DNA of 44,098 nt from Mollicutes bacterium. Lineage in GTDB: Bacteria; Bacillota_I; Bacilli_A; Izemoplasmatales; Izemoplasmataceae. This document shows positions 37,228 to 44,098 of this stretch, piece after piece (positions within the stretch are counted from its first letter, which is position 1; the number at the start of each line of letters is the position of its first letter). A program made the position numbers and the translations under genes. The notes under the pieces were generated by a model that was given only the letters and a program-made list of their open reading frames with translations, did not search any database and was not told where the DNA came from. The stretch lies in the NCBI GenBank assembly GCA_003568315.1, contig PWYL01000037.1, positions 1 through 44,098 of the forward strand, read 5' to 3'.

Positions 37228-39060
37228 TCAATCGTCATGGACGGGAAGTTTCAAAAAGATGAGGCGATCGGTTTCGTCTATCGTCATTTCTTCGGCGTGA
37301 AGGTCGCCGAGGAAGATGTCGAGAACATCTTCGCGGATTCTGCCGATGCAGACGGCGGTTCTCTCTTGACTCTCATAGAGGGATACGATGAAGGATTTCA
37401 CATTGGCGAAGGTCAAGGGGAAATCCGCCTTGATGATGCGGGAGGCCTCGGCGATGACGATAGCCTCGTCGTCTTTGTTTGATTCATGCGGCTCGACGGA
37501 AAGGAGGTCCTCATAGAATTTTTCGGTCTTCGGAAAAAGGGCGAGTTTGGACAAAAGCAGGCTCACGATACGGTTGCTGATGATGGTGTTCTCGATGTTG
37601 AAATTCTTGATGAGGGAATCGTTCTTCGGATCGAGCAATTCGACGATGATGCGGACGTTCTCTCTTTTCAGACGGCTCTCGATCCGTAGGAGGTTGTCGG
37701 TGACATTGGCATCGAGCGCGTCCTCTTCCGCGGTATCGTCACTCAAGAGGAGGAGGGTCGCTTCCTTTTCACTTTCGTTCAACTCGTCGATGAGGGCGTC
37801 GAGTTCTTTCTCTTGTACGAGGCTCGCTTGGAATTCGCTGCCGTGAAGTCTCTCGAATGCGCGGAAGGATTCTTCGATGAAGGAACGCTTGTTGTTGTCG
37901 CCGATGATGAAGACTTCACGGAAGACGCGTTCATCGAAGGGTTCGACCGCGAGAGCGGTGCTCTCGATTGCGGCATCATCCTTGCGGATGTCTTTGGCGG
38001 CGTTATCGCTCGAAAGAACATAGAGGCCGTCTTCCAAAAGCTCGATGGGAATCGCATGGGTGTGTCTTTGCAGACACTCCGCAAAGGAGACACCCGCAAG
38101 ATGATAGATTTCTGCGCCCTCGAAGGAGAAAAGCGAGAGATAGACATCCTCGATGTCTTCTTCCACCACGGTCTGCGCCATGATCTGTCCCAACCGCCTG
38201 TCGAAACAGACCGGGATAAGACGATGGTCCTTGAGACGCTCCACCTTCCGGTTGATGGTGAGAATCTTCTCTTTGGTCTCGTTGCGGCGCACTTCCGTGA
38301 TGATGGGAACATCAGGGCCGATGTCGAGATGTGAAAGCGTCAAGATGATCTTGATGACGTTCAGATCGCTTTTTCCGAGTCCTTCGGCGCTTGTCATGGA
38401 CCGGACACGGGCGGGGCTCATGATGATGACGGCGTCGGCGGATTCGAGGCTGCTGTCCTCGAGTTCGCTCTTCGCCAAGGGATCGCCCCGTTTGACGAGG
38501 ATGGCGAGGTTTTGGAAAGTCGCCTTCTTCTTTTTCCGCAAAGCGTTCCGGATGGCTCTTTCGGCATGTTGTTTTTCCATGTCGGCGAGCACAAGCACAG
38601 TGACACGGCGGCTTTGCACATGGACCAAATCCGCCACGAGTTCGGGCACCTTCGCGTTCCAGTTCAAAATGACGATGTGGCGGTTGAGATAGACCTTGCC
38701 CGAGGCCGTCTTCTTCTTGTCGAAATAGTCGCGGATGGCATTCGTCGTCAAAGCGATGATCGTCCCCGTGAAAAGGACGAGTCCGACAATGAGTACGAGG
38801 ACGGCCAAAAAGAGTGTCTGGGCGCTTTCGATCTCGAGGATGGCGTTCGGGGTGAGCATCCAGGTGACGCTACCGTGAGCGAAGGCGTCGATGAAATTGT
38901 TGTAGTTCTCATCAATCGCCATGGCGACGAAAGCGGCGATGACGAGGATGACGAGGTTCATCGCGAGCATCGCGAGAATCACGAAAAGGCGGGGATGTTT
39001 GTGTGTTTTCACACTCATGGCGCTCCGGGCGTTCGCGAGCGCTCTCTTGATCCGTTTCAT
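37228..39060 (-). CDS. CASTOR/POLLUX-like two-TM RCK ion channel
   Basis: The 610-residue membrane protein has a basic N-terminus, TM1 (about 25-48), a short re-entrant-like segment (SVTWMLTPNA), TM2 (about 82-106) and then two cytosolic RCK/TrkA_N-like domains. The first of these begins YLNRHIVILNWN and the second near EVFIIGDNNKRS. The TVGYG potassium filter is absent. This fits the CASTOR/POLLUX/SYM8 group, whose members are cation channels gated by RCK domains; ion and ligand are unknown. ATG 39060 has GGAGG 5 bases upstream, and the open frame further upstream crosses the promoter. The guanylate-kinase-like gene follows in the same unit. Confidence 0.8.
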   Translation of the reverse strand: MKRIKRALANARSAMSVKTHKHPRLFVILAMLAMNLVILVIAAFVAMAIDENYNNFIDAFAHGSVTWMLTPNAILEIESAQTLFLAVLVLIVGLVLFTGTIIALTTNAIRDYFDKKKTASGKVYLNRHIVILNWNAKVPELVADLVHVQSRRVTVLVLADMEKQHAERAIRNALRKKKKATFQNLAILVKRGDPLAKSELEDSSLESADAVIIMSPARVRSMTSAEGLGKSDLNVIKIILTLSHLDIGPDVPIITEVRRNETKEKILTINRKVERLKDHRLIPVCFDRRLGQIMAQTVVEEDIEDVYLSLFSFEGAEIYHLAGVSFAECLQRHTHAIPIELLEDGLYVLSSDNAAKDIRKDDAAIESTALAVEPFDERVFREVFIIGDNNKRSFIEESFRAFERLHGSEFQASLVQEKELDALIDELNESEKEATLLLLSDDTAEEDALDANVTDNLLRIESRLKRENVRIIVELLDPKNDSLIKNFNIENTIISNRIVSLLLSKLALFPKTEKFYEDLLSVEPHESNKDDEAIVIAEASRIIKADFPLTFANVKSFIVSLYESQERTAVCIGRIREDVLDIFLGDLHAEEMTIDETDRLIFLKLPVHDD

Positions 39061-39096
39061 GGAGGCCTCCTCAATCCGGACATGGGAACTGTCTCC

Positions 39097-39125
39097 ATTA
39101 TAGTGGGCGCGGACCGTTCGCACAA
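39097..39125 (-). promoter_or_regulatory. Promoter of the ion-channel/kinase operon
   Basis: The minus strand has TTGTGC, a 17-base spacer and TATAAT (39097-39102), 37 bases before the ATG. The same -35 variant is used upstream of guaD. Confidence 0.75.
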
Positions 39126-39199
39126 GGCGGATTTTCCGCTTTCCCCGAAGAAACGAAACCGGGGGATGAGTGCTTGCGCCCGGTTTTCGGACACAACAT

Positions 39200-39228
39200 T
39201 TGGTCTCGCAGTAATAATTGCTTATAAT
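39200..39228 (+). promoter_or_regulatory. Promoter of the alpha/beta hydrolase gene
   Basis: TTGGTC (39200-39205), a 17-base spacer and TATAAT (39223-39228) precede the start by 28 bases. Confidence 0.75.
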
Positions 39229-39256
39229 GGGATTGTAAGACATATCCGGAAGGGTG

Positions 39257-40150
39257 ATGGACTTGAAGGATTACCGTCGCTACGAAATCGAGCTGGAAAA
39301 CAAAGAGACCTTGGCCTACAAAAAGCTGGAAGGTGGAGAGAAGACGCTTGTGCTTCTGCACGGGAATCTCTCCTCCTCGATCTGGTGGGACCTCTTCTTG
39401 GAAGAGTTCGAGGAAAAGATGACCATCTATGCCGTGGACCTCCGGGGATTCGGCGATTCGAGCTATTTCGAGAGCATCGATTCCATCAAGGACTTTTCCG
39501 AGGACCTCCGTCTTTTCCGGAAAGCCCTCGGCATCGAGAAATGTTTTCTTTCCGGCTGGTCTTTGGGGGGTGCCGTCGCCATGCGGCACGCGCTTGACCA
39601 CCCCGAGGCCGTCGAAAAACTGGTGTTGCTCGCATCGAGTGCTGTCACCGGGGCGCCTGTGCGCAAGAAACATCTCTTCGGGCTCTGGAAGACAGACAAC
39701 TATCTGAAAACCCGTGAAGAAATCGAAAAGGAACTGCGACCACTCCTCGAACTCATCAAAAAGGGACACCATCTTTCTCTCAAACGTTTCTTGAACAAGC
39801 ACCTCTTCCTCCGCGACAAGCCCCACGACAGACGCTATGAACGCTACATCGAGGGGCTTTTGAAACAGCGCAACCATGTCGATGTCGCCATGGCGCTCGC
39901 CCATTTCAACCTGTCGGCCAAACACAACGGCATCCGGGCGGGCACGGACGAGGCGAAAACAATCAAGCAGCCCCTGCGCATCATCCATGGTGCCGAAGAC
40001 AAGGTCGTTCCGCCTTCCCGGGCCGAAGAGGCGAAGGAAGCGATCGGGGAGAACGCAAAACTGCACATCCTTCCCCATGTCGGACACGCCCCGCTTGTGG
40101 ACGATATCCGGACGGTGATGGACCTCTATGAGCACTTCCTTCTCGATTGA
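39257..40150 (+). CDS. Alpha/beta hydrolase
   Basis: The 297-residue protein is a soluble alpha/beta hydrolase. The oxyanion-hole motif is LLHGNLSS, the nucleophile is S102 in SGWSLGG, the acid is D248 in HGAEDKVVP and the histidine is H277 in PHVGHAPL. The triad is complete. A small cap domain lies between about 135 and 225. It probably hydrolyses an ester or lactone; the substrate is unknown. ATG 39257 is close to AAGGG (3 bases), so TTG 39263 is a possible alternative. It is a single-gene unit with its own promoter and terminator. Confidence 0.85.
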   Translation: MDLKDYRRYEIELENKETLAYKKLEGGEKTLVLLHGNLSSSIWWDLFLEEFEEKMTIYAVDLRGFGDSSYFESIDSIKDFSEDLRLFRKALGIEKCFLSGWSLGGAVAMRHALDHPEAVEKLVLLASSAVTGAPVRKKHLFGLWKTDNYLKTREEIEKELRPLLELIKKGHHLSLKRFLNKHLFLRDKPHDRRYERYIEGLLKQRNHVDVAMALAHFNLSAKHNGIRAGTDEAKTIKQPLRIIHGAEDKVVPPSRAEEAKEAIGENAKLHILPHVGHAPLVDDIRTVMDLYEHFLLD

Positions 40151-40159
40151 TGACAAGTC

Positions 40160-40194
40160 GCGCCCCTTCGCTTTCGCCGAAGGGGCGCTTTTTT
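40160..40194 (+). terminator. Intrinsic terminator of the alpha/beta hydrolase gene
   Basis: GCGCCCCTTCG pairs with CGAAGGGGCGC around a 7-base loop, followed by six T. It starts 9 bases after the stop codon. Confidence 0.92.
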
Positions 40195-41078
40195 CATGTG
40201 CCTTCTTCCCGGGCGGTCTCTTCACCTTCTTTTTGCGAAGGGAACCAGGGGATGAGGGGCGGGGTCTTCTCTTTGTATTCCTTGTAGGCGGGACGTCTCT
40301 CGAGCTGGCGGTTCTCCATGAGGGGGATGCTCACGGCGATGAACATCAAAAGGTTCATGAGCGGGCCGAACACGGCAAACCAGTGTTCGAAGGCGACACC
40401 GAGCATCATCACATAGACGCCGAACCACATGAGGACCTCCCCGAAATAGTTCGGATGGCGACTGTAGCGCCAGAGTCCTTCATCAAGGACGGCCTTGCCG
40501 GAGTGCTTGCGGAAGCGGTGCATCTGCGTGTCACTCACGAGTTGGATACTCGCCGCGGCAATGCTCATCGCGGCTCCGAGAAGAACGAGGAAAGCGAGGC
40601 TTTCTGCGTTTTGCAAGAACAAAAAGGCGGGGATCATGACGAGAAAGACCACCACAGTCGGCATGAGATGGATGCCGAAGAGGTTCACGAGCGGCCAAAG
40701 ACGGGGGAAACGCTTACGGAAATACGCATATCGCCAATCTTCATAACGCGCGAGCCCCTTGAATGTGTACACCCAGTTCGCGGTGAGGCGGATGCCCCAA
40801 TAATAGAGCACAAACAACAAAAGGATGCTGGCGGGATTCAACGCCTGCACGAAGAAGGGGGCCATGACGAGCGGCGCCACGCTCCAATAGGGGTCATAGA
40901 CCGAGGAGTTCTTGAAGAGCGTGCTGAAGACATAGACGAAGAGTGTGGCCACGATGTCGGCGGCGAGGACCCTTAGGATCAAAGACTCCCAAGGCACGAC
41001 AAACGCCGTGAGAATACCCAAACCGAGAGCGGCGAGATAGATGAGAAAGATGACGATGAGACTCTTTGTGCGCTGCAT
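40194..41078 (-). CDS. DUF1295 / steroid-5-alpha-reductase-like membrane protein
   Basis: The 294-residue protein has seven or so hydrophobic segments. It carries the DUF1295 marks DPYWSVAPLVMA, the C-terminal GLWRYSRHPNYFGEVLMWFG and a final MENRQLERRPAYKEYKEKT. Relatives fall in the isoprenylcysteine methyltransferase/steroid reductase fold, which acts on lipid substrates inside the membrane, often with NADPH or SAM. The reaction in bacteria is not settled. ATG 41078 has GGAAG upstream. It follows thpR by 43 bases; a TTGACC overlapping the thpR stop and a TAATAC further on could give it a weak promoter of its own. Confidence 0.88.
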   Translation of the reverse strand: MQRTKSLIVIFLIYLAALGLGILTAFVVPWESLILRVLAADIVATLFVYVFSTLFKNSSVYDPYWSVAPLVMAPFFVQALNPASILLLFVLYYWGIRLTANWVYTFKGLARYEDWRYAYFRKRFPRLWPLVNLFGIHLMPTVVVFLVMIPAFLFLQNAESLAFLVLLGAAMSIAAASIQLVSDTQMHRFRKHSGKAVLDEGLWRYSRHPNYFGEVLMWFGVYVMMLGVAFEHWFAVFGPLMNLLMFIAVSIPLMENRQLERRPAYKEYKEKTPPLIPWFPSQKEGEETAREEGT

Positions 41079-41121
41079 ACATCCACTTCCTTCCCTGTAT
41101 TATGATTTTGATTCTTTGTGG

Positions 41122-41670
41122 TCAACCATCCTCTTTGGGAAAAGGCCGCACATGCAAAGCCGTATAGACCATGCGGCCCTCGATACGCTCCGAAAGCATG
41201 AGGGAGAGGGAACGCGGCACCGAATAAAAAGGTGTGAAATCTCCAGAAATCGCCCTTTCAGCCGTCTTTTCCACTTCCACCCGTCGTCCGATGGTCACAT
41301 GCGGAGAGAAAGGACGCTTGTCGAGGTGGAAGCCAATTTCAGCGAGTCCCCGGAAAAGCCCTTTGTGGATTCTTTCCAGCCGGCCGTCCTTTCGGATGCC
41401 GACCCAATAGATCTTCCCGGGTCTTTTGGGGTCGAAATAGCCCAGACGGTCGAAGGTGAGCTGCAAGGTGGGCAAAGTGATGTTGTCCATGGTTTGTTTG
41501 ATTCCTTCCACCCGGGACTCGTCGACATCCCCTAGAAAAAGGAGGGTGGCGTGGAAATTCCCATCGGGAACGAAAGTGCCGCTTCTCGCATGTTTTTGCA
41601 CGAGGTCGCGGCAAAAGGAAAAACGCTCTTGTGTGTCGTCGGCGAATTCCAATGCGATGAAGAGTCGCAT
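41122..41670 (-). CDS. thpR: RNA 2',3'-cyclic phosphodiesterase ThpR
   Basis: The 182-residue protein is of the 2H phosphoesterase family with its two H-x-T motifs, H40-A-T42 (FHATLLFLG) and H124-V-T126 (SPHVTIGRR). ThpR (once called 2'-5' RNA ligase) opens 2',3'-cyclic phosphates on RNA ends. The length matches the family. ATG 41670 has AAAGGGAG upstream and an extended -10 promoter 26 bases before it. It leads the DUF1295 gene. Confidence 0.93.
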   Translation of the reverse strand: MRLFIALEFADDTQERFSFCRDLVQKHARSGTFVPDGNFHATLLFLGDVDESRVEGIKQTMDNITLPTLQLTFDRLGYFDPKRPGKIYWVGIRKDGRLERIHKGLFRGLAEIGFHLDKRPFSPHVTIGRRVEVEKTAERAISGDFTPFYSVPRSLSLMLSERIEGRMVYTALHVRPFPKEDG

Positions 41671-41696
41671 GTGACCACTCCCTTTTCACAAGACCC

Positions 41697-41705
41697 ATTA
41701 TAGCA
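41697..41705 (-). promoter_or_regulatory. Extended -10 promoter of thpR
   Basis: The minus strand reads TGCTATAAT; no good -35 is visible. Confidence 0.65.
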
Positions 41706-41725
41706 TGTTCTTTCCTTCTTGGAAC

Positions 41726-41760
41726 AGAAAAACGGGCGTCCATGGTTTGCATGGACGCCC
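41726..41760 (-). terminator. Intrinsic terminator of the repeat-protein gene
   Basis: On the minus strand GGGCGTCCATG pairs with CATGGACGCCC around a 5-base loop, followed by GTTTTTCTG. It begins 10 bases after the stop codon. Confidence 0.9.
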
Positions 41761-41770
41761 TTGTTGTTTC

Positions 41771-44098
41771 TTACCAGCCGCCGTAGACCTCCTCGACGAC
41801 GTGGTCGACGCCTTCTTCGGTCAAGGCCGGAATGAGGGCATCGTCACGGTCTTCATTCTCGTAATAGGTCACGGGGATGGGCACAGCTTTGGAAGCGAGA
41901 TAAGCAGCTTCGAGATCCGGTGTCAGGGTGCCGCGGACGATCATCGATCCGAGCACAATCTCGCGGTCTTCTTCGTCGAGAGCCTGCAAATCGCTGATGT
42001 CGAAGGAAACGGTGGCGAAGTTCGCTCCGCCGAGCACATCGACGGCATTGATGAAGAGGATGATCTCATCACTCGTCGCGACAACGCCTTCGTCGTCGAC
42101 GTGAGCATAGAGTTCGGTCTCGGCGTATTCCGAGATCAGGATGTTGGCGTTCGACCGGAGCATGTCGTCGATCGTGATGTGGGCCGTGGCGCTCGCGAGG
42201 ATGGTGCCGAGTTGTTCGTCGGTCAAAGCCTGGATGATGTCGGCCGTGATGTCCGCGTCGAAGGTGAGGACGCCAAGTTCATCGAAAGCGGTGAGGAGCC
42301 GGCGGAGTTCGTCCTTTTCGATCTGTTCTTCGACCGCACCCTCGACAAGTATCCCTTCACGGTATTCATCAGTGACGATCATTCTCTCCGTGAGCGCCGG
42401 AGCCTGTCTGGTCGAGTGAGAGGCATCGAGGATGTTTTTCGAGATGGTCGCGTGGATGGAGACCGAGTCCAGGAGGTTGTCATAGTCCTCATCGGCACCA
42501 TCGAAGATGGTCGCGGGATTGAAGTTGAGGTTCTCGAGATCGTCGAGGCCGAGGTCCTCGAGCGCGATGAGGATGAGTTTGGTTTCTCCGCTTTCCACAT
42601 AGGTGAGATGATAGACATCTTCATCATCGTCGACATCGATCCGGATGGGATCGCCACTCACGTAGTGTTCGTCGGGAATGACGAGTTCGCCGCCCGTGTC
42701 GTTCAACATCTTGTCGGAGAGGGTGGCATGCAGCACGTTCGAGGCGAGCAGGAGGCCAATGTTCTCGTCTTCGGCATAAATGACCGAGAGATCGATGTCG
42801 CCGGTGTAGGTCTGCACATCGGTCACACCGAGCATGTCGAGGGCATAAATCATGTCTTTGACTTCTTCTTGTGTCAAATACTCGAACTCGGTGTTGGCAG
42901 CGAAGAACAATGAATCATCATCCATGCCCGTGGCGAGCCGCACTCTCGTGACGGTGTCTTCTTCGTAGTAGGGGACTTGGATGATGTTGTCATCACCGAG
43001 GTCGATGACCTGTTGGGCGATGGTCGCATGGATGATATGGCTTTCGAGGATGTCGTCGACTTGTCCCGCGGCGACGATTTCATCCAAAGCGATAGCACCG
43101 TCGAAATCGCGGACGTCGGTGATATTGAGGATGTTCATGACCACGATCAGTTCGTCTACCTCGCTGAAGAGCACATACTCGAAATCGGTGTTTTCGGCGG
43201 GATCACCCGTGATTTTTCTCACGGCCACATCGGCATGATTCGCGGGAGGCGTCTCGTAGGCCTCATAATGGGGGACGACGATGGTTCCCGCATCGTCGAG
43301 GTCGAGTAGCTGCGTCGAGATGGTCGCGTGCAGCACGGACGAATCGAGAACCGTGGCACGGTTTTCTTGATATGTGGTCTCGTCGGGATCCTCGAGCACG
43401 GCGAGGTTGACTTCGCCGACGAAATCGTCTATTTCATCCAGTCCGAGCATGAGCAAGGCATCGATCAGACGGTCGAGCTCGTCATAGGTCACATATTCGA
43501 AATCGGTGCCCTCACCTTCATCGCCCGTGTCCACCCGGATGAGGGTCGCATTGTCGCGGGCGAAATGGGGCACGGAGAGGATGTCATCGTCTTCGAGGTC
43601 GAAGAGTTGTGTGGACATCGTCGCGTGGATGATGGCGGAATCGAGGACTTTGCCCCGGTCGGTCTCGTCTTCGAGATGGCTGAAGGTCACGCTGCCGCCG
43701 AAGGCTTCAATGTCGGTCATATCGAGGATATGCAAGGCGACAAGGATCCGGCCGAGTTCTTCCGCTGTCACGTATTCGAAGCGGGTGTCTTCGTTCTCGA
43801 AGGCTGCATCGGTCTCTTCGCCGGTTTCTTTGCGCACGTTTCCTCCCGCCTCGCGCAAATGCGGGATGCTGATAGTGTCCGGATCAAGGTCGAATAGCTG
43901 TCCGGACATGGTCGCACTGATGACGGCGGAATCCGTGAGGATGGCGCGGTTTTCGGCATAGGTCGTTTCATCTTCGTCATAGATTTCCGCAAGGCTCACG
44001 GTACCGGTGAAGGCCTCGACATCGGTGACACCGAGGAGGATGAGCGCTTGCAGGATGTTGTCGATCTCGTCCTTCGCCACATAAGTGAAGGTCGTGTC
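41771..44098 (-). CDS. Large acidic repeat protein, C-terminal part
   Basis: The reading frame is open to the window edge, so the N-terminus lies outside; 775 residues are visible. They consist of about eight degenerate repeats of 80-105 residues. Each opens with an F-E-Y-V/L-T-x-E-E type strand and a helix ending in a-L-x-x-L-G-V/L-T-D-V. A stretch T-G-x-V/I-x-L-x-x-I follows, then a core S-x-x-x-H-A-T-I/M-S and a closing I-x-V-P-H/Y-Y. The sequence is very rich in Asp and Glu and has no cysteine that I can see. There is no LPxTG anchor or C-terminal membrane helix; it ends VVEEVYGGW. The last three repeats are more diverged. I recognise no named domain; a surface or secreted structural role is a guess from size and composition. 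Confidence 0.8.
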   Translation of the reverse strand, partial: DTTFTYVAKDEIDNILQALILLGVTDVEAFTGTVSLAEIYDEDETTYAENRAILTDSAVISATMSGQLFDLDPDTISIPHLREAGGNVRKETGEETDAAFENEDTRFEYVTAEELGRILVALHILDMTDIEAFGGSVTFSHLEDETDRGKVLDSAIIHATMSTQLFDLEDDDILSVPHFARDNATLIRVDTGDEGEGTDFEYVTYDELDRLIDALLMLGLDEIDDFVGEVNLAVLEDPDETTYQENRATVLDSSVLHATISTQLLDLDDAGTIVVPHYEAYETPPANHADVAVRKITGDPAENTDFEYVLFSEVDELIVVMNILNITDVRDFDGAIALDEIVAAGQVDDILESHIIHATIAQQVIDLGDDNIIQVPYYEEDTVTRVRLATGMDDDSLFFAANTEFEYLTQEEVKDMIYALDMLGVTDVQTYTGDIDLSVIYAEDENIGLLLASNVLHATLSDKMLNDTGGELVIPDEHYVSGDPIRIDVDDDEDVYHLTYVESGETKLILIALEDLGLDDLENLNFNPATIFDGADEDYDNLLDSVSIHATISKNILDASHSTRQAPALTERMIVTDEYREGILVEGAVEEQIEKDELRRLLTAFDELGVLTFDADITADIIQALTDEQLGTILASATAHITIDDMLRSNANILISEYAETELYAHVDDEGVVATSDEIILFINAVDVLGGANFATVSFDISDLQALDEEDREIVLGSMIVRGTLTPDLEAAYLASKAVPIPVTYYENEDRDDALIPALTEEGVDHVVEEVYGGW

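Noticed and set aside
1-44098. CRISPR arrays, prophage genes, rRNA or a replication origin
   Set aside because: No regularly spaced short repeats, phage structural genes, rRNA sequences or DnaA-box clusters were seen on either strand.

Overview
The window looks like the chromosome of an anaerobic Bacillota (Firmicutes) bacterium with GC-rich coding DNA. The signs are strong AGGAGG ribosome sites, TTGACA/TATAAT and extended -10 promoters, hairpin-plus-U terminators, TGA used as a stop, an ECF sigma factor with an RsgI-like partner, FakA/FakB/PlsY lipid genes, HydABC [FeFe]-hydrogenase and a knotted-carbamoyltransferase purine cluster. I cannot name the genus. The CASTOR/POLLUX-like channel and the very acidic repeat protein would fit a deep-branching, Mollicutes-related lineage, but that is a weak inference.

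Layout. 1-1102: the end of a sigma factor gene and its membrane anti-sigma partner. 1106-2194: an intact IS30-family element lying between two intrinsic terminators. 2198-6446: tRNA-Thr, a small Rieske protein, a TGS-like/uridine-kinase fusion, a membrane protein, mnmM and guaD. 6455-25683: one minus-strand operon of 17 tightly packed genes, apparently with one promoter at its head (25655-25683) and one terminator at its end (6409-6446). It encodes a MocA/YgfJ-type cofactor cytidylyltransferase, two complete molybdenum hydroxylases (FAD, 2Fe-2S and Mo subunits), XdhC, a P-loop NTPase, HyuA and SsnA amidohydrolases, a dihydroorotate-dehydrogenase-like Fe-S protein, adenine deaminase, two PLP fold-type II enzymes, a YgeY-type hydrolase and YgeW carbamoyltransferase. 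25711-30739: plsY, fakA, two fakB (DegV) genes, a HAD phosphatase and tRNA-Ser. 30768-33040: nnr and upp. 33000-36646: the hydCBA hydrogenase operon with a near-ideal promoter, a possible attenuator and a Fur/PerR-type dyad. 36643-39125: a guanylate-kinase-like gene and a two-TM RCK channel. 39200-41705: an alpha/beta hydrolase, a DUF1295 membrane protein and thpR. 41726-44098: the C-terminal part of a large acidic repeat protein that runs off the window.

How the parts fit. The 17-gene operon reads as an anaerobic purine/urate catabolic pathway. Adenine, guanine and hypoxanthine are funnelled to oxidised purines by Ade, GuaD/SsnA and the Mo hydroxylases. The rings are opened by HyuA/SsnA-type hydrolases and the Fe-S reductase-like protein. 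The ureido intermediates are then cut by YgeY, the PLP enzymes and YgeW, which could yield pyruvate-level carbon, ammonia and carbamoyl phosphate. The nearby NADH-linked hydrogenase could discharge the electrons. The lipid genes form a second coherent unit: FakA with FakB makes acyl phosphate and PlsY transfers the acyl group to glycerol-3-phosphate. Substrates and step order in the purine route are inferred from gene families, not shown by the sequence.
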